From UBA5536 sp964592595 (GTDB taxonomy: Bacteria; Bacteroidota; Bacteroidia; Bacteroidales; F082): DNA of 64,000 nucleotides. The DNA lies in NCBI GenBank assembly GCA_964592595.1, contig CAZQFH010000015.1, forward strand, positions 1 through 64,000, given 5' to 3'. Below are positions 1 through 10,098 of this stretch, in pieces (position 1 is the stretch's first letter; the number at the start of each line of letters is the position of its first letter). A program made the translations under genes and the position numbers. Under the pieces are notes generated by a model that was given only the letters and a program-made list of their open reading frames with translations, did no database searches and was not told the DNA's origin.

Positions 1-10
1 AAAGCGAAAA

Positions 11-712
11 ATGGCTAAAATTTCTAAACAAAAAAAGGAAGCCCTTGCTAAGTTCGACAAAAGCAAAATTTACTCCTTGAAAGAAGCAGTTGATATCGTA
101 AAACAAATCACCTATACCAAATTTGACGCTTCAGTTGACCTGAACGTGCGTTTGGGCGTTGATCCCCGTAAAGCCAATCAAATGGTTCGCGGATCAGTAA
201 CCCTACCACACGGTACTGGAAAAACAATGCGTGTTTTGGTACTCTGCGGCCCTGAAAAAGAACAGGAAGCCAAAGATGCTGGTGCTGACTTTGTTGGACT
301 GGACGAATACGTACAGAAAATCAAAGGCGGCTGGACCGATATCGACGTGGTTATCACCACTCCTAACGTAATGCCTAAAGTGGGTGCACTGGGCCGGATA
401 CTCGGTCCACGCGGCTTAATGCCAAACCCCAAAACAGGTACCGTTACGATGGATATAGCTAAAGCGGTTCAGGAAGTAAAGGCTGGTAAAATCGATTTCA
501 AAGTTGATAAATATGGAATCATCCATGCAGGAGTAGCTAAAGTAAGTTTTAGCGAAGACAATATTGTTGATAATGCTAAAGAACTTATCACTACTATCGT
601 TAAACTTAAACCATCAGCAGCCAAAGGTACTTATGTAAAAAGCATTTACCTTTCAAGCACGATGAGCCCTGGTATTCAAGTTGACCTGAAATCAGTAACA
701 GCCAGCAGCTAA
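11..712 (+). CDS. rplA: 50S ribosomal protein L1
   Basis: L1 binds 23S rRNA at the mobile L1 stalk, helps release deacylated tRNA from the E site, and in many bacteria represses its own operon. The 233 residues match the usual length, and the conserved signature GxLGRILGPRGLMPNPK lies at about residues 124-140. The ATG at 11 gives the normal MAKISKQKKEAL N-terminus. The first 10 bases belong to an upstream intergenic stretch, so rplK, which usually precedes rplA, is presumably just outside the window. rplJ follows after 19 bases, and the order L1-L10-L7/L12-RpoB-RpoC is the universal one. Confidence 0.98.
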   Translation: MAKISKQKKEALAKFDKSKIYSLKEAVDIVKQITYTKFDASVDLNVRLGVDPRKANQMVRGSVTLPHGTGKTMRVLVLCGPEKEQEAKDAGADFVGLDEYVQKIKGGWTDIDVVITTPNVMPKVGALGRILGPRGLMPNPKTGTVTMDIAKAVQEVKAGKIDFKVDKYGIIHAGVAKVSFSEDNIVDNAKELITTIVKLKPSAAKGTYVKSIYLSSTMSPGIQVDLKSVTASS

Positions 713-731
713 CTAAAAGGAAGTTAACGAC

Positions 732-1253
732 ATGAGAAAAGAAGAAAAGCAAGCGGTCATTGAATCCATGACGCGGCAACTTAACGAGAACAACAACTTC
801 TACCTGGCAGATATCTCTGAACTGAATGCAGAAAAAACCAGTCAGCTTCGTAGGATTTGCTTCAAAAATGATGTGAAGCTTGTTGTAGTTAAAAATACTT
901 TGCTGCGTAAAGCAATGGAGAATGCCGGTAAAGAATACAGCGAACTGTATGACATTCTCAAAGGTGCTACCTCGGTAATGTTTTCCGAAGCAGGTAACGC
1001 ACCAGCAAAACTGATTAAAGAGTTTCGTAAAACCTCAGATAAACCTATTCTTAAAGGTGCTTATATTGAAGAGGCTGTCTATATTGGCGACAACCAACTT
1101 GATTTTCTTACAAGCATTAAATCTAAGAATGAACTTGTTGCCGATCTTATTGCACTGTTGCAATCACCAGCTAAAAACGTGGTGGGTGCATTGCAGTCGG
1201 GCGGTCATAAACTGAGCGGCATTTTGCAAACACTCTCAGAAAAATCAGAATAG
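732..1253 (+). CDS. rplJ: 50S ribosomal protein L10
   Basis: L10 forms the base of the L7/L12 stalk: it binds 23S rRNA next to L11 and carries L7/L12 dimers on its C-terminal helix. The 173 residues are of normal length. The N-terminal half shows the family pattern (MRKEEKQAVIESMTRQL, then LRRICFKNDVKLVVVKNTLLRKA around residues 37-60). It sits 19 bases after rplA, and AAAGGAAG just upstream of the ATG is one of the few Shine-Dalgarno-like sites in the window. rplL follows after 64 bases. In other bacteria L10(L12)4 represses translation of this pair; no leader structure for that was recognised here. Confidence 0.97.
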   Translation: MRKEEKQAVIESMTRQLNENNNFYLADISELNAEKTSQLRRICFKNDVKLVVVKNTLLRKAMENAGKEYSELYDILKGATSVMFSEAGNAPAKLIKEFRKTSDKPILKGAYIEEAVYIGDNQLDFLTSIKSKNELVADLIALLQSPAKNVVGALQSGGHKLSGILQTLSEKSE

Positions 1254-1317
1254 TCTCAAAGAATGATTAGCATTCAACGAAATAACAAATTGTAAAATCA
1301 CTTAAACCGAAAATAAA

Positions 1318-1695
1318 ATGGCAGATTTGAAAGCTTTCGCAGAGCAATTAGTAAATCTTACTGTTAAAGAAGTCAATGAGTTGGCTGGAATCTTGAAAGA
1401 AGAATATGGTATCGAACCAGCAGCAGCTGCTGCTGTTGTTGCTGCTCCTGGTGCTGGTGGCGAAGCCGCTGTAGTTGAAGAGCAAACCTCATTCGACGTA
1501 ATCCTTAAATCAGCTGGTGCTTCTAAACTTGCAGTAGTTAAATTGGTTAAAGAACTCACCAGCCTTGGCCTGAAAGAAGCCAAAGAGTTGGTTGATTCAT
1601 CACCTAAAGCAATTAAAGAAGGTGTGACCAAAGACGAAGCCAATGCACTTAAATCTCAACTTGAAGAAGCTGGTGCAGAGGTTGAAGTTAAGTAA
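1318..1695 (+). CDS. rplL: 50S ribosomal protein L7/L12
   Basis: This is the multicopy stalk protein that recruits translational GTPases. It has 125 residues. The N-terminal dimerisation domain (about residues 1-33) is followed by an Ala/Gly-rich hinge (about 37-52, with runs of Ala, Val and Gly), then the globular C-terminal domain with the conserved pattern KxxVVKLVKExTxLGLKEAKELVDxxPKAIKEGV at about 65-105. A strong hairpin lies 34 bases after the stop, so transcription into rpoB is probably attenuated, as expected where far more L7/L12 than RNA polymerase is needed. Confidence 0.98.
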   Translation: MADLKAFAEQLVNLTVKEVNELAGILKEEYGIEPAAAAAVVAAPGAGGEAAVVEEQTSFDVILKSAGASKLAVVKLVKELTSLGLKEAKELVDSSPKAIKEGVTKDEANALKSQLEEAGAEVEVK

Positions 1696-1728
1696 GAAGG
1701 ATTATTCTCCACAAAACATTTGGCAATC

Positions 1729-1766
1729 AACCTCTATCTCAGCTTTCTGAGGTAGAGGTTTTGCGC
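1729..1766 (+). terminator. rplL-rpoB hairpin, probable attenuator
   Basis: AACCTCTATCTCAG (1729-1742) pairs with CTGAGGTAGAGGTT (1747-1760) across a 4-base loop, with one unpaired or mismatched position, and TTTTG follows. The uridine run is short, so partial termination is more likely than a full stop, which suits its place between rplL and rpoB. The position is analogous to the known rplL-rpoB attenuator of enterobacteria; leakiness here is inferred. Confidence 0.6.
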
Positions 1767-1810
1767 CTGTTTTGTAATTTGGTTATAAATTCTTTTTATC
1801 CTTATCCTGT

Positions 1811-1824
1811 CTGCCCTGTGGCAG
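1811..1824 (+). other. Small GC-rich hairpin 20 nt before the rpoB start
   Basis: CTGCC (1811-1815) and GGCAG (1820-1824) form a short stem with loop CTGT, in an otherwise AT-rich leader that ends at the TTG start of rpoB. It could affect translation initiation or mRNA processing, or be a trace of a GC-rich interspersed repeat. Nothing in the sequence decides between these. Confidence 0.35.
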
Positions 1825-1843
1825 GCACCTAAAACTTAAAACC

Positions 1844-4800
1844 TTGGCAAAAAAAACTTCGAATAGAATCAGTTTTGCATCAACCGGATATCAATTAGAT
1901 TATCCGGATTTTTTGGATATTCAGCTACGGTCTTTTCAGGACTTTTTCCAGTTGGAAACTAATCCCGAAAACCGTAAGAATGAAGGCCTCTTCAAAGTCT
2001 TCTCCGAAAACTTCCCAATCACCGATTCAAGAAATAATTTTGTACTCGAATTTCTCGATTATTTTATCGATCCGCCACGCTACGCTATTGAGGAGTGTAT
2101 CGAGCGCGGCCTGACTTACAGCGTGCCGCTGAAAGCCAAGCTTAAACTTTACTGCACCGACCCCGAACACGAAGACTTTGAAACCATCGTTCAGGATGTG
2201 TATTTGGGCATGATCCCTTATATGACACCTAAAGGCACCTTTATAGTTAATGGAGCCGAACGTGTTGTGGTTTCCCAGTTGCACCGCTCACCAGGTGTGT
2301 TCTTCGGACAGCATAAACATGCCAACGGCACCACGCTGTTCTCAGCCAGAATTATACCTTTTAAGGGATCGTGGATGGAGTTTTCGACTGATATCAATAA
2401 CGTAATGTATGCGTATATCGATCGCAAAAAGAAACTTCCGGTAACAACACTGCTCCGTGCTATCGGTTTTGAAACTGATAAAGACATTTTGGAAATATTT
2501 AACCTGGCTGAAGAAGTTAAAGTAAGCAAAGCCGGACTTAAAAGGGTGTTGGGACGCAAACTTGCAGCACGTGTAGTGCGGTCGTGGATCGAAGATTTTG
2601 TAGACGAGGACACCGGTGAGGTTGTATCCATTGAACGTAATGAGGTGATTATAGAACGTGAAACTGTGCTGGATAACGAACATATCGACCTTATCATCGA
2701 TTCTGGTGTTAAAACAGTTCTGCTCCATCGTGAAGATTTCAATACCGCTGATTATTCCATTATCTTCAATACACTTCAAAAAGATACTGCAAACTCTGAA
2801 AAAGAAGCCGTTGAGTTTATCTATAGACAACTTCGCAACGCAGAGCCACCTGATGAAGAAACTGCTCGTGGCATCATCGAGAAACTGTTTTTCTCCGATA
2901 AGCGCTACGACTTAGGTGAAGTAGGTCGCTACCGGATCAATCGTAAACTTAATCTCACTATTGCCAACGACACTAAGGTTCTTACCAAAGAGGATATCAT
3001 CTCTATTATCAAATATTTGATTGAGTTGGCCAATAACAAAACCGAAGTGGACGATATCGACCACCTCAGCAACAGACGTATTCGTACAGTTGGCGAGCAG
3101 CTTTACAGTCAGTTTGGTGTAGGGTTGGCACGGATGGCTCGTACCATTCGCGAACGTATGAATGTGCGTGATAATGAAGTATTTACGCCTACCGATTTGA
3201 TCAACGCTAAAACTTTATCTTCGGTAATTAATTCCTTCTTTGGCACCAATCAGCTTTCGCAGTTTATGGACCAAACAAATCCGCTGTCGGAAGTAACGCA
3301 CAAACGACGTATTTCAGCTCTTGGACCAGGAGGTCTTTCACGCGAGCGTGCTGGTTTTGAAGTACGTGACGTTCACTATACACATTACGGTCGTCTTTGT
3401 ACTATTGAAACACCCGAAGGTCCAAATATTGGTTTGATTTCTTCCCTATGCGTTTACGCCACAATTAATAAACTGGGTTTCATCGAAACGCCTTACCTCG
3501 AAGTTACTGATGGCAGTATCGACATGAAAAAAGATCCCGTTTATTTGAGTGCGGAGGAAGAAGAAGATAAAATTATTGCGCAGGCAAGTACGCCAATTGA
3601 TAAATCAGGGCATTTTATAGATGAGGACGTAAAAGTACGTTACCTCGCAGATTACCCTATTATCAATCGTAATAAAGTGGATCTTATCGACGTAGCACCA
3701 AATCAGATTGCCTCTATTGCTGCTTCGCTCATTCCTTTTCTGGAGCATGATGATGCCAATCGTGCACTCATGGGTTCTAATATGATGCGTCAGGCTGTGC
3801 CTTTAATGGTTCCCGAAGCCCCAATTGTTGGTACGGGAATTGAAAGAAATGTAGCCCACGATAGCCGTGTTTTGATTCACGCTGAAGGTGATGGAGAGGT
3901 TCTATTTGTTGATGCAGAAAAAATAACTATCCGCTACGATAGAACAGAAGACGAAAAACTGGTTAGCTTTGATGATGACATTAAAACTTATCGACTCACC
4001 AAATATGCTCGTACGAATCAAAGCACCAGCGTTAACCTGAAACCTATCGTAAAACGTGGGCAACTTGTTAAAAGAGGAGAGGTGTTGTGCGGAGGATATG
4101 CTACCGAAAATGGTGAACTGGCAATTGGTCGTAACTTGATGGTAGCTTTCATGCCCTGGAAAGGTTATAACTTTGAGGATGCCATCGTTATCAATGAGAA
4201 AATCGTTAAAGAGGATATCTTCACTTCTGTGCATATCGAAGAATTTAGCCTCGAAGTGCGCGACACAAAACGCGGTATTGAAGAACTCACTAACGACATA
4301 CCAAACGTAAGTGCAGAAGCTACTAAAGACTTAGACGAAAATGGATTGATCCGTATTGGAGCTGAAGTAAGCGAAGGTGATATTCTGATCGGAAAGATTA
4401 CCCCTAAAGGCGAAAGTGATCCTACACCTGAAGAGAAACTTTTAAGAGCGATCTTCGGAGATAAAGCCGGTGATGTGAAGAATGCATCCCTCAAAGCACC
4501 GCCATCAATGAAAGGTGTAGTAATTGAGAAGAAGCTATTCTCAAGGGTTATCAAAGACCGCAAATCCAAAGTTAAAGATAAAGACCTCATCAATGAGTTG
4601 GATGCAAACCAAAATAAGGAAGCAGCTGTACTTAAAAATAAGCTGATAGATAAGCTTACCTTGCTTCTGAATGGACGCACCAGCCAGGGTGTCTCTAATA
4701 ACTTTAAGGAAGAAGTAGTGCCAAAAAAAGCAAAATTTACACAGAAAATTTTGCAGGGAATCGACTACAGCACCATTAATCCAAACAGATGGACGACGGA

Positions 4801-5650
4801 CAAAGAGCGCAACGAAATGATCAAAAGATTGATCAACAACTTTAATATCAAGCACAAAGAAATACTTGGTATTTACAACCGTAAAAAGTTTGTTGCCAGC
4901 GTTGGTGATGAGCTGCCTAACGGAATTGTGCAAATGGCTAAAGTGTATGTTGCAAAAAAACGTAAGTTGAATATCGGTGATAAAATGGCAGGACGCCATG
5001 GAAACAAAGGTATTGTAGCAAGAATAGTTCGCGAGGAAGACATGCCTTTCCTTGAAGATGGCACTCCAGTAGATATCGTATTGAATCCGCTTGGCGTACC
5101 TTCTCGTATGAACCTGGGACAGATCTACGAAACTGTTTTAGGTTGGGCTGGCAAAAAGTTAGGTGTTAAATTTGCAACTCCCATCTTTGACGGCGCATCA
5201 ATTGACGAAATCAATAGCTACCTCAAAAAAGCAAACTTACCCGAAAACGGAAGTGTGTATTTGTATGATGGTGGTACCGGAGAACGCTTTGATCAACCCG
5301 CTACAGTAGGTTACATCTATATGCTAAAACTGCATCATCTGGTTGACGACAAGATGCACGCCCGTTCAATAGGACCTTATTCATTAATCACACAGCAGCC
5401 ATTGGGTGGTAAAGCCCAGTTTGGTGGTCAGCGTTTTGGCGAAATGGAGGTTTGGGCACTCGAAGCATTCGGAGCCAGCAATATCCTTCAGGAAATTCTT
5501 ACTGTGAAATCGGATGACGTGGTAGGACGCGCCAAGGCATATGAAGCCATCGTGAAAGGCGACAATATGCCTGTACCCGGAATTCCTGAATCCTTCAACG
5601 TGTTAATCCACGAATTACGAGGCTTAGGTCTCGAAGTTACCTTCGACTAA
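1844..5650 (+). CDS. rpoB: DNA-directed RNA polymerase beta subunit
   Basis: This is the catalytic beta subunit of RNA polymerase. The 1268 residues are typical for Bacteroidota. Conserved blocks include the rifampicin-pocket segment around residues 470-530 (FMDQTNPLSEVTHKRRISALGPGGL), the fork region ending in CTIETPEGPNIGLI, and the active-site block GDKMAGRHGNKG at 1045-1056; the C-terminus carries MEVWALEAFGA. The start is a TTG at 1844: it gives the expected MAKKTSNRISF N-terminus and no in-frame ATG lies nearby upstream. A hairpin precedes the gene, and another without a T tract lies between its stop and rpoC. Confidence 0.98.
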   Translation: MAKKTSNRISFASTGYQLDYPDFLDIQLRSFQDFFQLETNPENRKNEGLFKVFSENFPITDSRNNFVLEFLDYFIDPPRYAIEECIERGLTYSVPLKAKLKLYCTDPEHEDFETIVQDVYLGMIPYMTPKGTFIVNGAERVVVSQLHRSPGVFFGQHKHANGTTLFSARIIPFKGSWMEFSTDINNVMYAYIDRKKKLPVTTLLRAIGFETDKDILEIFNLAEEVKVSKAGLKRVLGRKLAARVVRSWIEDFVDEDTGEVVSIERNEVIIERETVLDNEHIDLIIDSGVKTVLLHREDFNTADYSIIFNTLQKDTANSEKEAVEFIYRQLRNAEPPDEETARGIIEKLFFSDKRYDLGEVGRYRINRKLNLTIANDTKVLTKEDIISIIKYLIELANNKTEVDDIDHLSNRRIRTVGEQLYSQFGVGLARMARTIRERMNVRDNEVFTPTDLINAKTLSSVINSFFGTNQLSQFMDQTNPLSEVTHKRRISALGPGGLSRERAGFEVRDVHYTHYGRLCTIETPEGPNIGLISSLCVYATINKLGFIETPYLEVTDGSIDMKKDPVYLSAEEEEDKIIAQASTPIDKSGHFIDEDVKVRYLADYPIINRNKVDLIDVAPNQIASIAASLIPFLEHDDANRALMGSNMMRQAVPLMVPEAPIVGTGIERNVAHDSRVLIHAEGDGEVLFVDAEKITIRYDRTEDEKLVSFDDDIKTYRLTKYARTNQSTSVNLKPIVKRGQLVKRGEVLCGGYATENGELAIGRNLMVAFMPWKGYNFEDAIVINEKIVKEDIFTSVHIEEFSLEVRDTKRGIEELTNDIPNVSAEATKDLDENGLIRIGAEVSEGDILIGKITPKGESDPTPEEKLLRAIFGDKAGDVKNASLKAPPSMKGVVIEKKLFSRVIKDRKSKVKDKDLINELDANQNKEAAVLKNKLIDKLTLLLNGRTSQGVSNNFKEEVVPKKAKFTQKILQGIDYSTINPNRWTTDKERNEMIKRLINNFNIKHKEILGIYNRKKFVASVGDELPNGIVQMAKVYVAKKRKLNIGDKMAGRHGNKGIVARIVREEDMPFLEDGTPVDIVLNPLGVPSRMNLGQIYETVLGWAGKKLGVKFATPIFDGASIDEINSYLKKANLPENGSVYLYDGGTGERFDQPATVGYIYMLKLHHLVDDKMHARSIGPYSLITQQPLGGKAQFGGQRFGEMEVWALEAFGASNILQEILTVKSDDVVGRAKAYEAIVKGDNMPVPGIPESFNVLIHELRGLGLEVTFD

Positions 5651-5659
5651 TGATATCAT

Positions 5660-5685
5660 GTGCTGCCTTGGACTCGAGGCAGCAC
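5660..5685 (+). other. Hairpin in the rpoB-rpoC gap
   Basis: GTGCTGCCT (5660-5668) pairs perfectly with AGGCAGCAC (5677-5685) around an 8-base loop. The following bases are TTAAACG, not a T run, so it does not look like an intrinsic terminator. An RNase processing or mRNA-stability element that separates the rpoB and rpoC messages is a possible role. Confidence 0.5.
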
Positions 5686-5719
5686 TTAAACGTTCTTTAA
5701 ACTAAACAGATCCAAATAT

Positions 5720-8700
5720 ATGGCTTTCAGAAAAGACAATACAAACAGCAGCTTTTCTAAAATTACAATCAGTCTCTCGTCGCCCGAAGCAATTCTTGAA
5801 CGTTCGAGTGGTGAGGTACTGAAACCAGAAACCATCAACTACCGCACCTACAAACCGGAACGTGATGGTTTGTTTTGCGAGCGAATTTTTGGCCCGGTAA
5901 AAGACTGGGAATGTCATTGTGGAAAATACAAACGCATCCGCTACAAAGGAATCGTCTGCGACCGCTGTGGAGTAGAGGTAACCGAAAAAAAAGTAAGGCG
6001 TGAACGCATGGGGCACATTCAGCTGGTTGTTCCTGTTGCGCACATCTGGTATTTCCGCTCACTTCCTAATAAAATAGGAGCTTTGCTTGGCCTGCCTACC
6101 AAAAAGCTCGATATGATCATTTATTACGAGCGCTATGTGGTGATTCAGTCTGGTATAAAAGAAGTTGATGGTATTCAATACATGGACTTCCTAACTGAAG
6201 AAGAATACCTCGACATCGTAGAAACATTACCAGCCGATAATCAGCACCTGCCTGATGAAGATCCTAATAAGTTTATCGCTAAAATGGGTGCGGAAGCTAT
6301 CCATGATTTGCTTGCCGGATTAGACCTGGATAAAATTTCATTCGATCTCCGTCACAAAGCTAACACTGAGACTTCGCAGCAACGTAAAGCAGAAGCATTA
6401 AAACGTTTGCAGGTGTTTGAGGCTTTCCGCGATGCCAGATCCCGCATTGAAAACCGCCCGGAATGGATGATTGTGAAAGTGGTACCTGTAATTCCTCCCG
6501 AACTCAGGCCCTTAGTGCCATTAGATGGAGGACGATTTGCAACTTCCGATCTCAATGACCTGTATCGCAGGGTTATTATCCGTAACAACAGGCTCAAAAG
6601 ACTAATAGAAATTAAGGCTCCGGATGTGATCATGCGTAATGAAAAACGTATGTTGCAAGAAGCTGTTGATTCATTATTCGATAACTCGCGTAAAGCAAGT
6701 GCCGTAAAAACAGAATCGAACAGACCCTTGAAATCCCTTAGCGACAGCTTGAAGGGAAAACAAGGTCGTTTCCGTCAAAACCTTTTGGGTAAACGTGTTG
6801 ACTATTCTGGCCGTTCGGTTATCGTGGTAGGTCCGGAACTCAATTTGAATGAGTGCGGTCTGCCAAAAGATATGGCTTCTGAACTCTTTAAGCCTTTCAT
6901 TATCCGAAAGATGCTTGAAAGGGGTATCGTAAAAACCGTGAAATCAGCCAAAAAAATTGTTGATCGTAAAGATCCTGTTGTTTGGGATATCCTCGAAAAT
7001 ATCTTAAAAGGCCACCCTGTATTGCTCAACCGTGCTCCTACCCTTCACAGATTAGGTATTCAGGCATTTCAGCCCAAACTGGTCGAAGGTAAAGCCATTC
7101 AGCTTCACCCCTTGGTATGTACGGCTTTTAATGCCGACTTTGATGGTGACCAGATGGCAGTTCACGTTCCACTTGGCAATGCTGCCGTTTTGGAGGCGCA
7201 GATCTTGATGCTGGCTTCACACAATATTTTGAATCCGGCAAATGGAGCACCTATCACCGTACCTTCACAGGACATGGTTTTGGGTCTTTATTACATTACT
7301 AAACCCAGAAAAAGTACCGAAGATCATCCGGTAAGAGGTGAAGGAAAACGTTTTTATTCTTCCGAAGAGGTTATCATTGCCTACAACGAAAAACGTATTG
7401 ATCTTCATGCAATTATAAACGTTAAAACTAAAATACGCGAAAAAGGCCAGCTGATCGAAACCATGCTCGAAACTACTGTAGGCCGCGTATTGTTTAACGA
7501 AGTTGTACCAGAAGAGTTTGGTTTTGTAAACCAGCTATTAACCAAGAAATCACTTCGTGATATCATCGGAAGAATGGTTAAACGTCTCGGCACAGCAGCG
7601 GCTGCGCAGTTCCTCGACAACATCAAAAATCTTGGTTTCCAGATGGCATATAGGGGCGGACTTTCGTTTAACCTTGGTAATGTAATGGTTCCAGCTGTTA
7701 AAGAAGAACTCATCGCACGGGCTAACGAAGAAGTTACCGAAGTGCTGGCTAACTATAACATGGGTTTCATCACCAATAATGAGCGCTACAATCAGATCAT
7801 CGATATCTGGACACATACCAATTCCCGTCTTACAAACACTGTGATGCAGCAACTTTCGCAGGATGATCAGGGTTTCAATCCTGTTTATATGATGCTGGAT
7901 TCCGGAGCGAGGGGTTCCAAAGAGCAAATTCGTCAGCTATCAGGTATGCGTGGATTGATGGCAAAACCCCAGAAATCAGGTGCTACAGGAGGTGAAATTA
8001 TCGAGAATCCGATTTTGTCCAACTTTAAAGAAGGGCTTTCAGTACTTGAGTACTTCATTTCAACCCACGGTGCGCGTAAAGGTTTGGCTGATACCGCCCT
8101 TAAAACAGCGGATGCCGGTTATTTAACACGCCGTCTGGTAGACGTGGCTCAGGATGTTGTAATCACAGAAAAAGACTGCGGAACACTTCGTGGTTTAACA
8201 ATTTCTGCACTAAAAAAGAGTGAGGAAGTTGTTGAAACCCTTTACGATCGTATCCTTGGTCGCGTGGCTTTGCATGATATTTATCATCCTCAAACAGGCG
8301 TGCTGATTATTCAGGGCGGTGAAGAAATTACGGAGGAAATTGCTGAAGTGATTGAAGAATCGCCTATCGAACAGGTTGAAATTCGTTCGGTACTTACCTG
8401 CGAGTCAAAACGTGGTGTTTGCGCTAATTGCTACGGTCGTAACCTGGCATCAGGCAAGCTGGTACAAAAAGGGGAAGCTGTCGGCGTTATCGCAGCGCAG
8501 TCAATTGGAGAGCCTGGTACACAGCTTACACTACGTACATTCCATGTTGGGGGTACTGCTTCCAATGTTGCTGTAATGTCGAAGATCGAAGCTAAATTTG
8601 ATGGTGTTTTAGAAATTGATGAGTTGCGTTCAGTAGATTTCAGTAAAGACGATAAAGATTACGAGATTGTACTTGGCCGTTCCGCTGAAATGAAAATCGT

Positions 8701-10021
8701 AGATAAGAAAACAGGCGTTGTACTTACCTCATCCAATATTCCTTACGGTGCCAACCTTTATGTAAAAAATGGCAGCGAAGTAAAAAAAGGTGATTTTATC
8801 AGCGACTGGGATCCCTATAATGCTGTGATTCTCTCAGAATATGAAGGAAAAATAAGCTTTGAGAATATCATTGAAGGTGTTACTTTTCGCATCGAATCTG
8901 ATGAACAAACCGGATACAACGAAAAAGTAATTATCGAGACACGTCAGCGTGCTAAAAATCCTACGATCAAAATTGTTGATAAGACCAATGAAGTGATAAA
9001 ATCCTACGATATTCCAGTAGGTTCGCATATCATTGTGGAAGAAGGCGATCAGATTAAAGCCGGGGGTATGTTAGTAAAAATCCCACGTGCCATTGGTAAA
9101 TCCGGCGATATCACTGGCGGTTTGCCACGTGTTACCGAGCTATTCGAAGCACGTAATCCTTCTGAACCTGCTGTGGTTTCTGAGATCGATGGTGTAGTTT
9201 CGTTTGGCAAAAAATTGAAACGTGGAAACCGTGAAGTTATTGTAACTTCCAAAACCGGAGAAGAAAAAAGCTACCTCATCGCAACTTCCAAACAAATTCT
9301 AGCACAAGAAAACGACTTTGTGAAAGCTGGCACACCACTTTCGGAAGGTGCAATCACGCCATCAGACATTTTGGCTATCAAAGGGCCAATGAAGGTTCAG
9401 GAATATATTGTAAATGAGGTTCAAGAAGTTTACCGATTGCAGGGAGTAAAAATCAACGATAAACACTTTGAGGCAATTGTGCGTCAGATGATGCGAAAGG
9501 TTGAAGTGGAAGATCCGGGTGATACCCGTTTCCTTGAAGGTGAGTTGGTAAATAAAATTGATTTCCAGGAAGAAAACGACGATATCTTTGGCAAGAAGGT
9601 TGTGATTGATCCGGGTGATTCTGATAATTTGCTTCAGGGTCAGATCATTACAGCTCGCAAACTTCGCGATGAAAACTCCTTGCTCAAACGAAAAGATAAA
9701 AAGTTGGTTGAAGCCCGCGAAGCCAAACCTGCTACTGCCTTTCAGGTGTTGCAGGGCATAACACGTGCTTCGCTGCAAACAAACAGCTTTATATCTGCAG
9801 CTTCGTTCCAGGAAACGACAAAAGTTCTAACGCTTGCCTCTATCAACGCCAAGTCGGATGAGCTAATGGGATTGAAAGAAAACGTGATCGTGGGACACAA
9901 AATTCCTGCAGGCACTGGATTACGCGAATACGAAGATTTGATCGTTGGTTCACGTGCCGAGTACGATGCCGTTATGGAAGCAGCGTCTCGTTCCTTAAAA
10001 CCGGAAATTGATAAAAAATAA
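5720..10021 (+). CDS. rpoC: DNA-directed RNA polymerase beta' subunit
   Basis: This is the beta' subunit, holding the catalytic Mg2+ and the clamp. The 1433 residues are normal for Bacteroidota. The N-terminal zinc site is C65, C67, C80 and C83 (CHCGKYKRIRYKGIVCDRCG). The catalytic loop NADFDGD is at 471-477. The second zinc site is C820, C894, C901 and C904. The bridge-helix and trigger-loop segments are intact. It starts 69 bases after rpoB and ends just before a strong terminator, so the rpl-rpo transcription unit largely ends here. Confidence 0.98.
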   Translation: MAFRKDNTNSSFSKITISLSSPEAILERSSGEVLKPETINYRTYKPERDGLFCERIFGPVKDWECHCGKYKRIRYKGIVCDRCGVEVTEKKVRRERMGHIQLVVPVAHIWYFRSLPNKIGALLGLPTKKLDMIIYYERYVVIQSGIKEVDGIQYMDFLTEEEYLDIVETLPADNQHLPDEDPNKFIAKMGAEAIHDLLAGLDLDKISFDLRHKANTETSQQRKAEALKRLQVFEAFRDARSRIENRPEWMIVKVVPVIPPELRPLVPLDGGRFATSDLNDLYRRVIIRNNRLKRLIEIKAPDVIMRNEKRMLQEAVDSLFDNSRKASAVKTESNRPLKSLSDSLKGKQGRFRQNLLGKRVDYSGRSVIVVGPELNLNECGLPKDMASELFKPFIIRKMLERGIVKTVKSAKKIVDRKDPVVWDILENILKGHPVLLNRAPTLHRLGIQAFQPKLVEGKAIQLHPLVCTAFNADFDGDQMAVHVPLGNAAVLEAQILMLASHNILNPANGAPITVPSQDMVLGLYYITKPRKSTEDHPVRGEGKRFYSSEEVIIAYNEKRIDLHAIINVKTKIREKGQLIETMLETTVGRVLFNEVVPEEFGFVNQLLTKKSLRDIIGRMVKRLGTAAAAQFLDNIKNLGFQMAYRGGLSFNLGNVMVPAVKEELIARANEEVTEVLANYNMGFITNNERYNQIIDIWTHTNSRLTNTVMQQLSQDDQGFNPVYMMLDSGARGSKEQIRQLSGMRGLMAKPQKSGATGGEIIENPILSNFKEGLSVLEYFISTHGARKGLADTALKTADAGYLTRRLVDVAQDVVITEKDCGTLRGLTISALKKSEEVVETLYDRILGRVALHDIYHPQTGVLIIQGGEEITEEIAEVIEESPIEQVEIRSVLTCESKRGVCANCYGRNLASGKLVQKGEAVGVIAAQSIGEPGTQLTLRTFHVGGTASNVAVMSKIEAKFDGVLEIDELRSVDFSKDDKDYEIVLGRSAEMKIVDKKTGVVLTSSNIPYGANLYVKNGSEVKKGDFISDWDPYNAVILSEYEGKISFENIIEGVTFRIESDEQTGYNEKVIIETRQRAKNPTIKIVDKTNEVIKSYDIPVGSHIIVEEGDQIKAGGMLVKIPRAIGKSGDITGGLPRVTELFEARNPSEPAVVSEIDGVVSFGKKLKRGNREVIVTSKTGEEKSYLIATSKQILAQENDFVKAGTPLSEGAITPSDILAIKGPMKVQEYIVNEVQEVYRLQGVKINDKHFEAIVRQMMRKVEVEDPGDTRFLEGELVNKIDFQEENDDIFGKKVVIDPGDSDNLLQGQIITARKLRDENSLLKRKDKKLVEAREAKPATAFQVLQGITRASLQTNSFISAASFQETTKVLTLASINAKSDELMGLKENVIVGHKIPAGTGLREYEDLIVGSRAEYDAVMEAASRSLKPEIDKK

Positions 10022-10040
10022 TTATTTTCGATAACATTTA

Positions 10041-10085
10041 AAGCAGGTAGGACGTTGCTAAACTAGCATACCTACCTGCTTTTTC
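10041..10085 (+). terminator. Intrinsic terminator after rpoC
   Basis: AAGCAGGTAGG (10041-10051) pairs exactly with CCTACCTGCTT (10071-10081). A second inner stem, TGCTA/TAGCA, closes the loop, and a T tract follows. This is the best rho-independent terminator in the window. The DUF3467 gene beyond it would need read-through or its own promoter. Confidence 0.88.
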
Positions 10086-10098
10086 AATACTTACAATT

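Noticed and set aside
1302..1643. Minus-strand open frame opposite rplL
   Set aside because: A shadow of the Ala-rich rplL coding sequence.
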